This document shows, one piece after another, positions 24,288 through 32,808 of a stretch of DNA of 64,000 nt (position 1 is the first letter of the stretch; every line of letters starts with the position of its first letter). The stretch spans positions 62,001 through 126,000 of the forward strand of contig JAZTXK010000048.1 in the NCBI GenBank assembly GCA_045636385.1. Reading direction: 5' to 3'. The stretch is from CAG-390 sp045636385. GTDB taxonomy: Bacteria > Bacillota > Clostridia > Oscillospirales > CAG-272. A model generated the notes under the pieces. It was not told where the DNA came from and did not search any database. It saw only the letters and a program-made list of their open reading frames with translations. Both the position numbers and the translations under genes were made by a program.

Positions 24288-26000
24288 TTAACTCTGGAAA
24301 ACGTCGTTTTTCCACTGTCCTTCAAAGACCGTGCCGTATTGGTTGATATATTTGCCGTAGCCGTGGCGTTTGTTGTCGAGCCATTCGCCCTCGTAGGATG
24401 AGCCGTCGTACCAATCCATTCTTCCGTAGCCCGTGCGGATGCCGTTTTCCCACGCGCCGACGTAAATGCTTCCCGTATCGTATTTGTACGTGCCCTCTCC
24501 GTGGCGTTTGCCGTCGAGCCAGCTGCCGGTATATACGCTTCCGCTGACATAATACATAGTTCCTTGGCCCGTGCGAACGCTGTCTACGAAATCGCCCTCG
24601 TAAACGTCGCCGCTTTTCCATATGTATTTACCGTAGCCGGTGCGCGTGCCTTCAACGAAGTCGCCGATATATTTATCGCCTGCCGCCCAGGTATAAGTAC
24701 CCTTGCCCGTACGCTCGCCCTTCAGCCAATCGCCCTCGTAGACATTGCCGCTCGTCCAGGTATATTTGCCCGCGCCGTGGCGGTCGCCGTTGACGAAAAC
24801 ACCCTCGTAAACATCGCCCGAGGTGTAGACCATCTTGCCAACGCCGTTCGGAATGCCGCGCTCGAGATATCCCGTGTACGTGCCGTAGGAAAGCGCGTAA
24901 TTCGTCACGTTGCCCGTAACATTCTGCTTTTTCTGCTCTTGCTCGAGATACTCGGACGTTAAATGACGGGTTTCATCAAGAAAAGCATGCGCGTTTGCGT
25001 CAAGCTCCTCGTCCCAGCCGATCAGATACGCGGTCAGCGCATCGACCTCCTCACCGTTGCCCATCAGGCTTCCGTCCAGATACTTATCCGCAAGCAGGAC
25101 TACCTCATCGGGATAATAGAAGTCACGCGCGCCGTAAAGGTGACAGAGCTCGTGGCGGAAGGAGTCGTTACCGGAGGAAAAGAGCGTGACACGCTCGCTT
25201 CGCGTTCCCGTCGTCCAGCTCGCATAAGCTCTGCCCGGCTTATTGACGGCAAAAACGATCGGATTTGAATCTCCGCCGTACTGATCCTGCAGCATCTTCT
25301 GCGCGCTCGTAAGATTTTTAAGACCAATCGTCAAAAGAGCTGCATCCTGCCAGTCATCGTCGGTGTTTGCGGTATCTACCAATACCGAGATCTTAACGAC
25401 CGTGTAGGAAAACGTGATATCAAGCGACTTGCCATATTTCTTCGCGTCGGCTTCAAGCGACTTTTCCTGCGCCGCGAGAGATAGCTTGAGCGCATTCATT
25501 GCCTCGTTATCCCAAGCCGACACGGTATCGCTGACCATAAAGACGTGTACGTTAACGCGACCGAGAAGCTCCGCGCAGTTGCCACTGTCCTTTGCGACAA
25601 GATAAACGTGATCGGCAAATTCCGCGGACGGCGCGGGCTCGGTTACCTCGGGCGCAGCCGTCGTTTCGGGAGCTTTGGTGGTTTCGGGAGCTCGAGTAGT
25701 TTCGGGAGCTCGAGTCGTTTCGGGGATTTTAGTCGTTTCCGCCTCGGTTTCGGGGGAAGCCGTCGTTTCGGGTGTGGTGACGGTTGCTTCAGTATCCTGT
25801 GCGGTCTCGGGCGAGGAGGTCGTTTCCTCCACGGGATAGGTGGGTGTGGGGTACTCGGTTCTCTCCGAGGTGCGCGCCGCCGTGTAATCCGAAAGGAAGG
25901 ATTCAACGAAAATATCGCAGGAGGAAAGCACTGCGGCGGCGCAGAGCAAGGTTAGCATCAGCGCCGCAATACGCAGTATATTTTTATTTTTGATATTCAT
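24288..26000 (-). CDS. Lipoprotein with zincin-like domain and MORN repeats
   Basis: 570 aa. A signal peptide ends at the lipobox 'LSSC' (Cys near 28). A long Thr/Pro/Glu linker contains tandem 'APETTRAPETT' units (about 45-125). The middle domain (about 130-360) has 'DSFRHELCHLYGARDFYYP', an HExxH-like zinc motif (HELCH), suggesting a metallopeptidase. The C-terminus (about 385-570) has eight full 23-residue MORN repeats and a partial ninth ('VYEGDWLKGERTGKGTYTW' type). MORN arrays often bind membranes or lipids. The start overlaps the HAD gene stop (TAATG). Surface-exposed and lipid-anchored; exact role unknown. Confidence 0.85.
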   Translation of the reverse strand: MNIKNKNILRIAALMLTLLCAAAVLSSCDIFVESFLSDYTAARTSERTEYPTPTYPVEETTSSPETAQDTEATVTTPETTASPETEAETTKIPETTRAPETTRAPETTKAPETTAAPEVTEPAPSAEFADHVYLVAKDSGNCAELLGRVNVHVFMVSDTVSAWDNEAMNALKLSLAAQEKSLEADAKKYGKSLDITFSYTVVKISVLVDTANTDDDWQDAALLTIGLKNLTSAQKMLQDQYGGDSNPIVFAVNKPGRAYASWTTGTRSERVTLFSSGNDSFRHELCHLYGARDFYYPDEVVLLADKYLDGSLMGNGEEVDALTAYLIGWDEELDANAHAFLDETRHLTSEYLEQEQKKQNVTGNVTNYALSYGTYTGYLERGIPNGVGKMVYTSGDVYEGVFVNGDRHGAGKYTWTSGNVYEGDWLKGERTGKGTYTWAAGDKYIGDFVEGTRTGYGKYIWKSGDVYEGDFVDSVRTGQGTMYYVSGSVYTGSWLDGKRHGEGTYKYDTGSIYVGAWENGIRTGYGRMDWYDGSSYEGEWLDNKRHGYGKYINQYGTVFEGQWKNDVFQS

Positions 26001-26788
26001 TATTCTTCAACAGTAGCCTTAAGAATATCGCCAACGCCGTCGAAGATATACTTGGGACGGTAGGGGAAGTTGCCGATATCCTCGCGCGCAGTTACGCCGG
26101 TGAGAACGAGGATGGTATCGACGTTCGACTCGATGCCCGCGATGATGTCGGTGTCCATTCTGTCGCCGATGAAGGCGATATCCTCCGAGTGGCAGCCGAG
26201 ACGCTTGAGTCCGTGACGGATCATTACGGGGTTGGGCTTGCCGACGAAGTACGCCTTCTTGCCCGTCGCGATCTCGATGGGAGCAACGAGAGAGCCCGTC
26301 GCGGGCATAATTCCGCGATCGGTCACGCCGACGGTGTCGGGGTTGGTGCCAATGAGCTTTGCGCCCGCATTGACGAGTGCGATAGCCTTTTCTATCTTTT
26401 CAAAGCAGTAGGTGCGGGTCTCGCCGACAACGACGTAATCGGGGTTAACGTCGTTCATATAGATGCCCTGATCGTACATAGCCTTTGAGAGCGACGCCTC
26501 ACCGATAACGTACGCGGTGCATCCGGGTGCCTGGCTGTGAAGGAATTCCGCAGTTGCCATCGCGCTGGTGTAGAAATGATCGGGCGATACCGAAAGTCCC
26601 ATTCTATCAAGCTTCATCGAAAGCTCGTGGGGAGTTCTTTCGGGCGAGTTGGTCAGAAATACGAACTTTTTGCCGTTATCAAGCATCCAGTTAACGAATT
26701 CGCGCACACCGTCAAGGATCTTATCGCCGTGGTAGATAACTCCGTCCATATCGCAGATAAATCCCTGCTTTTCCATAATGTTTTTCAT
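26000..26788 (-). CDS. HAD-IIA family hydrolase (NagD-like phosphatase)
   Basis: 262 aa. HAD motif I is 'FICDMDGVIYHGD' (nucleophile Asp and +2 Asp), motif II is 'VFLTNSPERT', and motifs III/IV are in 'FVGKPNPVMI' and 'IAFIGDRMDTDIIAGI'. The C2a-type cap lies between. NagD-like enzymes dephosphorylate nucleotides or sugar phosphates. The stop codon overlaps the start of the MORN lipoprotein, so the two are cotranslated. GGGAG precedes the start. Confidence 0.92.
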   Translation of the reverse strand: MKNIMEKQGFICDMDGVIYHGDKILDGVREFVNWMLDNGKKFVFLTNSPERTPHELSMKLDRMGLSVSPDHFYTSAMATAEFLHSQAPGCTAYVIGEASLSKAMYDQGIYMNDVNPDYVVVGETRTYCFEKIEKAIALVNAGAKLIGTNPDTVGVTDRGIMPATGSLVAPIEIATGKKAYFVGKPNPVMIRHGLKRLGCHSEDIAFIGDRMDTDIIAGIESNVDTILVLTGVTAREDIGNFPYRPKYIFDGVGDILKATVEE

Positions 26789-26863
26789 AGTTTTCTCCCT
26801 TTGAAATTGAATTTATATCTTCGAATCGTGGTCAAGCGGCGTTCTCCGCCGGAATATTTGGCT

Positions 26864-27433
26864 TTACTTATTTTCCGCGTAGATCATTGAAATTCCGCGG
26901 AGGAGCGTGTTTTTATCCATCGAGCCTTCGTAGTAAGCAACGAAGTATCCCTCGGCATCAATAAAGAAGGTGGTCGGGATCGACTGGATGCCGTAGGTGT
27001 AAGCCGCCTCGGACGTAGTGTCGAAATAGACGGGGAAGGTGTAGCCCATCGAGTCGATGAAGGCTTGCGCCGACGCCTGAGTTTCGCTCTGACCGTCGGT
27101 GAGATTGACCATCATAAACGCCACCTTGCCCTCGTACTGCTTTGCGATCTCGTCAAAATCGGGCATTTCTGCCTTGCAAGGCGGACACCAGCTCGCCCAG
27201 AAGTTGAGCACGACGGGCGTGCCCTTCATATCCGAAAGCTTTACGGGATTTCCGTCCTTATCGTAGACGGTAAAGTCGTAAGCCGCCATACGCTCGGCAT
27301 CCTCCTCGGTGTGAGTATGATCGGGAGCGGCTGTGGTTTCAACGGGATCGGTCGCCTCGCCCTCACCTTTGCAGGATGCAAACGAGAGGATCAAAAGGAT
27401 CGCGAGGAGCAGGCTGAATAATCTTTTCTTCAT
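26864..27433 (-). CDS. TlpA-like thioredoxin lipoprotein
   Basis: 189 aa from the ATG at 27433, which begins a clear lipoprotein signal ('MKKRLFSLLLAILLILSFA' then SC); the longer open frame upstream is shadow from the esterase gene. The redoxin domain has 'VLNFWASWCPPCKAEMP' (CPPC active site) and the cis-Pro 'SIPTTFFID'. It probably reduces disulphides or supports redox folding outside the membrane. The gene lies 5 nt after the SGNH esterase gene and before the HAD gene on the same strand. GGAGG lies 13 nt ahead, a long spacing. Confidence 0.9.
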   Translation of the reverse strand: MKKRLFSLLLAILLILSFASCKGEGEATDPVETTAAPDHTHTEEDAERMAAYDFTVYDKDGNPVKLSDMKGTPVVLNFWASWCPPCKAEMPDFDEIAKQYEGKVAFMMVNLTDGQSETQASAQAFIDSMGYTFPVYFDTTSEAAYTYGIQSIPTTFFIDAEGYFVAYYEGSMDKNTLLRGISMIYAENK

Positions 27434-27438
27434 TATTA

Positions 27439-28077
27439 TTAAAGTGCCTCCAGAAGTGCTTCGTATCTCGTCAGGAGGAAGTCGTATCCCTCGTCCGAGA
27501 AGTGGCGGTTCGATTTGCCGTCGAGAACACAGCCCTCGTCGATCCACTCGCACTGCGCGGGATTGTAGAATGAGAAGCCCGCCTGACGGTAGTTATCGAA
27601 GCAGGGCATACCCCAGCGCGCGCAGACCGCGATCATCGCGTCAACGTAGTCGATATCCGAAAGTCCCTCGGCGTTCTTCGATCTCCAACGGTCGTAGTTG
27701 GTGAGGAAGAGGAATTTCGCCTTCGGGTATTTCGCGGTCAGACCGAGAATAAGATTATTGAGAGCGCCGCAGAAGGTCGCGCTGTCCTCCGAGTCGACCT
27801 CGCCGAGCGGGATCGAGAGACGCTTATCGTTCGCGCCGCCGAGCACGACGACGTAATCCGCGCCGTCCTCCATATCCTTATAGCGAACGACCATAGGAAC
27901 CTTGTTCGGCTCCGCGGTCTGGAGCGCGACGGTGCCGCCGTTGAGACCGTGGTTATATACGGTCATATTGTGCTTTTTGCCGAGCTTGTTGACCCAGGTG
28001 ATATGATTTCCGTGCTTCGAGCCGTAGATGAGAGAGTCGCCGATAGCAACGAGTGTTTTTCCTGTGAGATTAGACAT
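27439..28077 (-). CDS. SGNH/GDSL hydrolase
   Basis: 212 aa. Block I is 'LVAIGDSLIYGSKHGNHI' (nucleophile Ser of GDS), block III is 'YVVVLGGANDKR' (GxND), and the C-terminal 'DGKSNRHFSDEGYDFLL' gives the catalytic Asp/His. No signal peptide is present, so it is cytoplasmic. It acts as an esterase, deacetylase or lipase-like enzyme; the substrate is unknown. GGAGG precedes the start. Confidence 0.9.
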   Translation of the reverse strand: MSNLTGKTLVAIGDSLIYGSKHGNHITWVNKLGKKHNMTVYNHGLNGGTVALQTAEPNKVPMVVRYKDMEDGADYVVVLGGANDKRLSIPLGEVDSEDSATFCGALNNLILGLTAKYPKAKFLFLTNYDRWRSKNAEGLSDIDYVDAMIAVCARWGMPCFDNYRQAGFSFYNPAQCEWIDEGCVLDGKSNRHFSDEGYDFLLTRYEALLEAL

Positions 28078-28327
28078 TTAACTGTCCTCCGTTTTTACAT
28101 ATTTATACATGCTAATTATACCACCAACAGCGCACTTTGTCAATGATATTTCTTACATTTATATTATATCATTATTATTACCGTTTTCGGGAACGAGGAC
28201 ACGAAAAAATCAAGGTCGTCTTGCGCCAAAGTTAAGAGCTCGCTACGCGCGAGTTAAGGTTCGCCCGCGGAGAAGTTGAGGTGAACGTTTGACAGAGGCA
28301 AGTGCAATATAACGAGGCGCAAATTTT

Positions 28328-28588
28328 TTAGTCGTAAAAAAAGAATTCAAATGATTTTGCATATCGTTTGCATCTTGCTATTATCGCAGGTCGTTTCTTG
28401 GCTTTTCGTGAACAAAGGGCGGTGACAAAATCAGCATTTCGGATAATCTCGTCCAGGTTAGTATCATATATGACCTCAACCGAGGGAGAGGAAAGTCCCT
28501 GAATATTAGTCAGAACTCGGGTGCAATTTTGGGGTATGTATTTGTCGGCATTTTTAATCTTTCGGGTGGCAATCAGGGCAAGTTTCAT
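28328..28588 (-). CDS. Small hypothetical protein divergent to an RHH regulator
   Basis: 86 aa, basic. It begins 'MKLALIATRKIKNADKY' and ends in a Lys/Arg/Phe-rich tail. The beta-alpha pattern at the start hints at a Rossmann-like or SLOG-like fragment, but the protein is too short to assign. The RBS is weak. It is divergent from the ribbon-helix-helix gene across two palindromes, which argues that it is real and regulated with it. Confidence 0.5.
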   Translation of the reverse strand: MKLALIATRKIKNADKYIPQNCTRVLTNIQGLSSPSVEVIYDTNLDEIIRNADFVTALCSRKAKKRPAIIARCKRYAKSFEFFFYD

Positions 28589-28611
28589 TTATTTTTCTCT
28601 ATTCTTAATTT

Positions 28612-28634
28612 AGTATACTTAAATTAAGTATACT
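28612..28634. promoter_or_regulatory. Palindromic operator (RHH candidate)
   Basis: Perfect 11-bp arms AGTATACTTAA/TTAAGTATACT around one central base, between the divergent genes at 28588 and 28700. Confidence 0.65.
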
Positions 28635-28650
28635 TACAACATTATAACAT

Positions 28651-28688
28651 AAAAATATCTTAAAATATACTTAAAATAAGATATTTTT
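28651..28688. promoter_or_regulatory. Second inverted repeat before the RHH gene
   Basis: Arms AAAAATATCTTA (28651-28662) and TAAGATATTTTT (28677-28688), with a further 'atatactta' half-site of the first palindrome in the loop. It ends just ahead of the RBS TTTGGAG. Likely autoregulation by the ribbon-helix-helix protein. Confidence 0.6.
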
Positions 28689-28699
28689 GGAGAATAAAA

Positions 28700-28888
28700 A
28701 TGAGAAATAAAAAGAACAAGCATCTCGGACTTGAGATCGACCCCGAACTGCACTTCAAGCTGCACTACATTTCAAAATACGAAGGCCGCTCCGCGAACGG
28801 TCAGGTTCTCTATCTTATCCGCAATTGCATCAAGGATTTTGAAAGACGAGAGGGCGTTATCGAGATTCCCGAGGAAACCGAAGATTAA
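28700..28888 (+). CDS. Arc-like ribbon-helix-helix protein
   Basis: 62 aa. A basic start 'MRNKKNKHLGLEID' provides the beta strand, followed by 'PELHFKLHYISKYEGR' and 'ANGQVLYLIRNCIKDFER' as the two helices of an Arc/MetJ-type fold. The C-terminus is acidic. It should bind the palindromes directly upstream as a dimer of dimers. TTTGGAG precedes the ATG. Confidence 0.8.
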   Translation: MRNKKNKHLGLEIDPELHFKLHYISKYEGRSANGQVLYLIRNCIKDFERREGVIEIPEETED

Positions 28889-28908
28889 CAGAAATTTTCC
28901 CCACCCTC

Positions 28909-28937
28909 TTGCAATTTGGAAAAATTTGTGTTATAAT
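28909..28937 (+). promoter_or_regulatory. Promoter of the HD-domain gene
   Basis: TTGCAA (28909-28914), 17-nt spacer, TATAAT (28932-28937). The gene starts at 29034. Confidence 0.8.
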
Positions 28938-28952
28938 AAAATCGGTAAAATA

Positions 28953-29013
28953 TAAAGCTTTTCGCGAAGCGAAAAGCTACCTTAACTCTGCACTCTGCAT
29001 TCTGCACTCTGCA
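28953..29013. repeat. Hairpin plus heptamer tandem repeat in a 5' leader
   Basis: A hairpin AAGCTTTTCGC/GCGAAAAGCT at about 28956-28978 is followed by four tandem heptamers (CTCTGCA, with one TTCTGCA) at 28986-29013. They lie within the leader of the HD-domain gene and end 9 nt before its RBS. Confidence 0.7.
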
Positions 29014-29033
29014 CTTTTTCGGAGGATCCGTCT

Positions 29034-30713
29034 ATGAAAAAGAATTCCTTCTCCCGTCCATCGCCTAAGGCTCCGACGAGCGAGCTTTACCTTGATTTTC
29101 AGCGCCGCGCCGACGCTTTTGTCGCCGACTGTATGCGCGATTGGTCGCCGCGTACCATCAAAGGAACAAAGGTCATCCACGACTGCGTCTGGGGCACGGT
29201 TATGTTCTACCCCTGGGAGCTTGAGCTTATAGATTCTCCGCTTTTTCAGCGTTTGCGCCGCATAAATCAGCTTGGCCTTGCACAGCTGACCTACCCCTCG
29301 GCGCACCATTCGCGATTTGAGCACACTCTCGGCGTCGTTGCCGTTACGGCGCAGATGATCGCGGGCGTCGCGCGCCACGATGCCGCCGTTATGGCAGGCA
29401 AGGAGCAGACGATCTCCGCATCACATCAGCGTCGCCTGCGACTCGCCGCACTTCTGCACGACGTCGGCCATTGCTTCTTCTCGCACCTCTCCGAGACCAT
29501 CTACGGCGAGATGCCCGAAATGAAGGAGCTTAAGGCGACCGAGCCGATGTTTGCGCGCGCACAGCCGCACGAAATGCTCGGATTTATCATAATCAACACC
29601 CCTACCTTTATAAAATGCGTTGCCGAGAGTCTCGGCTATCCCTTTGAGGACGGCGAGAACGCGACCGAGCTTCTCGAGGAGGTCGGACGAATGATCGTCG
29701 GCGCACCGCCCGAGGTCAAGGACGGCGTTCGCTACGTTTATCTGACCGAAATGATCAACGGTCAGTTCGACGCCGACGCCCTCGACTACCTCCGCCGCGA
29801 CAGCTACGCGACGGGCCTTGCGCTCGGTTACCACATCGACCGCTTCCTTTATAAGCTCCGCCTCGCCGACCGCACGGGCGACGACGGCATCGTCGAGCGA
29901 CACCTGACCGTTCCCGTTTCGGGGCTTTCAACCGTCGAGGAAATGGTCTTCTCGAAGCTTATGCTTTCAAGATACATCTATCAGCACCAAAAGGTGCTTG
30001 CCGCAGAGTCGCTGATCGAGGATATGGTCGTCGGTATGCAGCGCGGCGGCAGACTCGCGCACCCCATCGACTTCCTCTACCTTTGCGACAATGACATCTA
30101 CTCGATCGGCGCGCCCTCCGCAGACCGCGCCCTCCGCCCCGCCGTCACCGATTGGAAGCTTTCGGACGACAGCGAGGTAACCGTCGGAGATATGGCGGCA
30201 AGAGTTCTCGCCCGCCGTCTGCCGAAGAAGGCACTCGTTATCAGCCAATCGAACGTACGCTCCGCCGGCGGAATCGCGGCACGCGACCTCGGAATCTCGG
30301 GACTCGCGGCGGCTGTCAGCCTCCTTCCGAGGCTTCGCGAGGAAATCCTCGAGCAATCGCGTATCTACGCGGAAAAGCTCGGTATGCAACGCCCCGAGAT
30401 GTACGATATCCATATCGCGATCCCGCATATCAGTATGGCGAAGGACTATTCGCGCACGCCCGTCCTGACCTATGACGGCGAGTTCATCCCGATGTCCGAG
30501 GCGGTCAATCTCAACGATTGGACGCGCTCCTTCGCGGGTCAGTCGTGGAACGCGTATATTTTCGCCGAGCCCGAGATCCTGCCCGCGGTCAGCCTCGCGG
30601 CGTATACGGTGCTCGAGCGCAACGGCATTCTCTGTCAGAGAGAGATGCTCTTCTCTTCCCTTAAGGAATCCGACGCTATCGAGGCAGCGGCGGAAAAATT
30701 GGGACTTGATTAA
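29034..30713 (+). CDS. HD-domain phosphohydrolase (SAMHD1/dGTPase-like)
   Basis: 559 aa. The HD site is complete: H97 in 'HSRFEHTLGVV', H142-D143 in 'ALLHDVGHCFFSH', and the distal Asp in 'GQFDADALDYLRRD'. This spacing and the 'DPLFQRLRRINQL'-like opening ('DSPLFQRLRRINQLG') mark the SAMHD1/YdhJ-type group that hydrolyses dNTPs or related nucleotides. A C-terminal region of about 200 residues is of unclear fold. The GC content is higher than in neighbouring genes. GGAGG precedes the ATG, and a consensus promoter lies 97 nt upstream. Confidence 0.88.
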   Translation: MKKNSFSRPSPKAPTSELYLDFQRRADAFVADCMRDWSPRTIKGTKVIHDCVWGTVMFYPWELELIDSPLFQRLRRINQLGLAQLTYPSAHHSRFEHTLGVVAVTAQMIAGVARHDAAVMAGKEQTISASHQRRLRLAALLHDVGHCFFSHLSETIYGEMPEMKELKATEPMFARAQPHEMLGFIIINTPTFIKCVAESLGYPFEDGENATELLEEVGRMIVGAPPEVKDGVRYVYLTEMINGQFDADALDYLRRDSYATGLALGYHIDRFLYKLRLADRTGDDGIVERHLTVPVSGLSTVEEMVFSKLMLSRYIYQHQKVLAAESLIEDMVVGMQRGGRLAHPIDFLYLCDNDIYSIGAPSADRALRPAVTDWKLSDDSEVTVGDMAARVLARRLPKKALVISQSNVRSAGGIAARDLGISGLAAAVSLLPRLREEILEQSRIYAEKLGMQRPEMYDIHIAIPHISMAKDYSRTPVLTYDGEFIPMSEAVNLNDWTRSFAGQSWNAYIFAEPEILPAVSLAAYTVLERNGILCQREMLFSSLKESDAIEAAAEKLGLD

Positions 30714-30860
30714 CAAGTCAGCAGGCACTAAGCCCCCCGACGCACAGGTCTTCAATTGTAAAACGTGGCTAAATCGTTGCCACACTGGAGAAATCCGATG
30801 CTCGGAGTTATCCAAGCTCAAAATGCGCTAATTTCAAAATAATATACGGAGGTATTTACT

Positions 30861-31475
30861 ATGGATTTTCGTGATCAGATAAAGCAGGCACTTCAGGAAT
30901 CCCCTGCCGCCGCAGAAAAAGAGGCGGAAGAAAAAAGACTTCTTCGGGTAAACGCCTTTTGCAAAACGGTTAAGCAATATATTGCTTTGAAAGCAGAGCA
31001 TCACACAGATCCAAACGTGCCGTTCAAAATAAAAATGCGTTTGATCTGCACCGATCCGTTTGATATTGAGGAAGGCCCCAGACGAAGCTCTCTGTTTCAG
31101 ACCTTTACAAAAACAGATAAAGTCACCTTATCCAAAGATGCCGCCGAATTCGAAAAGGATATCCGAGAGGCACTCAAAAAGGACGGCATAATCGTCGGCA
31201 AATGGCAGTTATATAAATTGCCTTATATCATCGACGAAGATCTGTATCTGAGCTCCAATGACCTGAATTATCCGACTCAATTCCAGCTTTTTTGGGACGA
31301 CAATAAAAAATTGGAGCAGTATTATATCGATCCCTACTCGCCTTTCTCGATAAAGGACGTTGAGGACCGCAGCTTCGGTAATCCGAAAAACACTTACACC
31401 TATATTCAGGATAACATAAAGATCCAGAATCCCGCCAACGTTACGCTGATCCTTCCGATCACGTTTAAGCTTTGA
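30861..31475 (+). CDS. Hypothetical soluble protein (204 aa)
   Basis: Unrecognised. The N-terminus is a charged helix ('MDFRDQIKQALQESPAAAE'), followed by a mixed domain with 'DPNVPFKIKMRLIC' and 'LPYIIDEDLYLSSNDL', rich in Asp/Tyr, ending in strands 'PANVTLILPITFKL'. There is no signal or TM segment. GGAGG precedes the start. The 147-bp gap before it holds nothing I can identify. Confidence 0.65.
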   Translation: MDFRDQIKQALQESPAAAEKEAEEKRLLRVNAFCKTVKQYIALKAEHHTDPNVPFKIKMRLICTDPFDIEEGPRRSSLFQTFTKTDKVTLSKDAAEFEKDIREALKKDGIIVGKWQLYKLPYIIDEDLYLSSNDLNYPTQFQLFWDDNKKLEQYYIDPYSPFSIKDVEDRSFGNPKNTYTYIQDNIKIQNPANVTLILPITFKL

Positions 31476-31525
31476 GACAAATACTTTTAAAGTAAAAAAT
31501 AATTTATAAAATGAGGTAAAATAAC

Positions 31526-32113
31526 ATGGCAAAATTTGTATGTTCCGTTTGCGGCTACGTTCACGAGGGTGACGCAGCTCCCGAAAAGTGTCCCGTTTGT
31601 AAGGTTCCCGCATCCAAGTTCAACGTAATGCAGGATGGCGCCGCTCTCGCAGCTGAGCACGAGTACGGCATCTACGCAAAGACCGTAAAGAACAACCCCG
31701 ATATCTCCGAGGAAGACAAGAAGTACATCTTCGAGCAGCTTATGGCTAACTTCAACGGCGAGTGCGCAGAGGTTGGTATGTATCTCTGCATGGCACGCAT
31801 CGCACACCGCGAGGGCTACCCCGAGATCGGTCTCTACTGGGAAAAGGCAGCTTTCGAAGAGGCAGAGCACGCAGCGAAGTTCGCAGAGCTCCTCGGCGAA
31901 GACCTCGAGCCCAACATGAAGGCTACCACCAAGGATAACCTCGCATGGCGCGTAGACTGCGAATACGGCGCAACCGCCGGTAAGTTCGACCTTGCAAAGT
32001 GCGCAAAGAAGAACAACCTCGACGCCATCCACGACACCGTCCACGAAATGGCACGCGACGAAGCTCGCCACGGCAAGGCTCTCGAGGGTATGCTTAAGAG
32101 ATATTTCAAATAA
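31526..32113 (+). CDS. Rubrerythrin with N-terminal rubredoxin (NADH peroxidase type)
   Basis: 195 aa. The N-terminal rubredoxin site has C6/C9 and C22/C25 ('CSVCGY', 'CPVC'). The four-helix di-iron domain follows with 'NGECAEVGMYLCMARIAHRE', 'EEAEHAAKFAELLGE' and 'ARDEARHGKALEGML'. Rubredoxin-first ('reverse') rubrerythrins remove H2O2 in anaerobic clostridia. The codon use is strongly biased to GC-ending optimal codons, suggesting high expression. A terminator follows at 32161. Confidence 0.95.
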   Translation: MAKFVCSVCGYVHEGDAAPEKCPVCKVPASKFNVMQDGAALAAEHEYGIYAKTVKNNPDISEEDKKYIFEQLMANFNGECAEVGMYLCMARIAHREGYPEIGLYWEKAAFEEAEHAAKFAELLGEDLEPNMKATTKDNLAWRVDCEYGATAGKFDLAKCAKKNNLDAIHDTVHEMARDEARHGKALEGMLKRYFK

Positions 32114-32160
32114 GCCACAAAGCATTGTAAAATAAATCTTTTACATACGTATCAACACAT

Positions 32161-32192
32161 GAAGAGCGATCGAAAGACCGCTCTTCTTTTTT
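32161..32192 (+). terminator. Terminator of the rubrerythrin gene
   Basis: Stem GAAGAGCG/CGCTCTTC with a 9-nt loop, then TTTTTT. Confidence 0.88.
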
Positions 32193-32266
32193 GCACTTTT
32201 GCCTCGGTTTCCACAAAAAACGTGGAACTTTCGTGGAATTTCCATGCCCCGAAACTCTCACATCGG

Positions 32267-32375
32267 AAGCCTCTTTGGAAGCCTCTTTGGAACTTTCTCC
32301 CCATAGATTTATTATATCAAAAAAGCCTACTCACGCGAATAGGCTTTGAGAGTTGTTTGCGGAAAGGTTGCGAAT
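32267..32375 (+). repeat. Dispersed intergenic repeat, copy A
   Basis: Contains 'ggaagcctctttggaac', 'tttattatatcaaaaaagcc', the hairpin AAGCCTA/TAGGCTT and 'tttgcggaaaggttgcgaa'. Related copies lie at 34863-34974, 36497-36564 and 38802-38842, and inverted pieces at about 3741-3760 and 16300-16330. No ORF. The region 32376-32465 that follows has no recognisable feature. Confidence 0.7.
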
Positions 32376-32465
32376 TACAGCAATTTTGTATCGTGATAAT
32401 TATGCCGTGTTTTGAACCTTTTGGGAACCCTTTTTGAGCAAAATTAGTACAATGCTCGCAAAGGT

Positions 32466-32714
32466 CAGATTTGGTACTGAAGTATTGCCGAATGTTTTAT
32501 TGTATTATATTTTGAAAGGGGGAGTGGGTTCATTATATCTATATATAAAAATCTAAAACCTGCTTATGATTTATAATGAAAAAAACAAATTAGACAAGAT
32601 GTTCGAGAGCGACTTCATCAGAGTTCCGAGGCCGTTCATCAGAAAGTTCAACTTAAACACCGCCGTGATGCTATCCGAGATCTATTTTGATGGGCTCGGA
32701 AATTTTCTTTTTTA
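32466..32714 (+). pseudogene. Decayed copy of the island wHTH gene and its upstream region
   Basis: 32466-32575 matches the spacer upstream of the wHTH gene (7394-7500, inverted). From 32576 the coding start follows, matching the first 40 codons, but an extra A in 'atgaaaaaaaca' brings a TAG at codon 6. The copy then jumps from 'SEIY' to a remnant of the last codons ('GNFLF'), so about 110 codons are deleted. Clearly non-functional. Confidence 0.85.
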
Positions 32715-32732
32715 AAGGAAACGTGATTTCTA

Positions 32733-32761
32733 TTGCATACAAGCACGCAATATGGTATAAT
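32733..32761 (+). promoter_or_regulatory. Promoter of the beta-helix lipoprotein
   Basis: TTGCAT (32733-32738), 17-nt spacer, TATAAT (32756-32761); 47 nt before the start codon. Confidence 0.75.
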
Positions 32762-32808
32762 AGTATCAAAAGAAGGACTGGGAAATCCCGAAAGGCTTAT
32801 ATTTTTAT

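Noticed and set aside
24288..24850. CRISPR-like regular repeats
   Set aside because: The periodicity is 69 bp in frame and encodes MORN repeats; the DNA itself is not conserved between units.
25640..25760. Short tandem DNA repeat as possible mobile element end
   Set aside because: It encodes the APETT linker of the lipoprotein and follows the codon frame.
29967..30821. 284-aa minus-strand ORF opposite the HD-domain gene
   Set aside because: A long open shadow frame caused by high GC content; no RBS and composition unlike a real protein.
30714..30860. Possible riboswitch or small RNA before the 204-aa gene
   Set aside because: I found no conserved riboswitch core or stable hairpin with promoter; the sequence gives no support.
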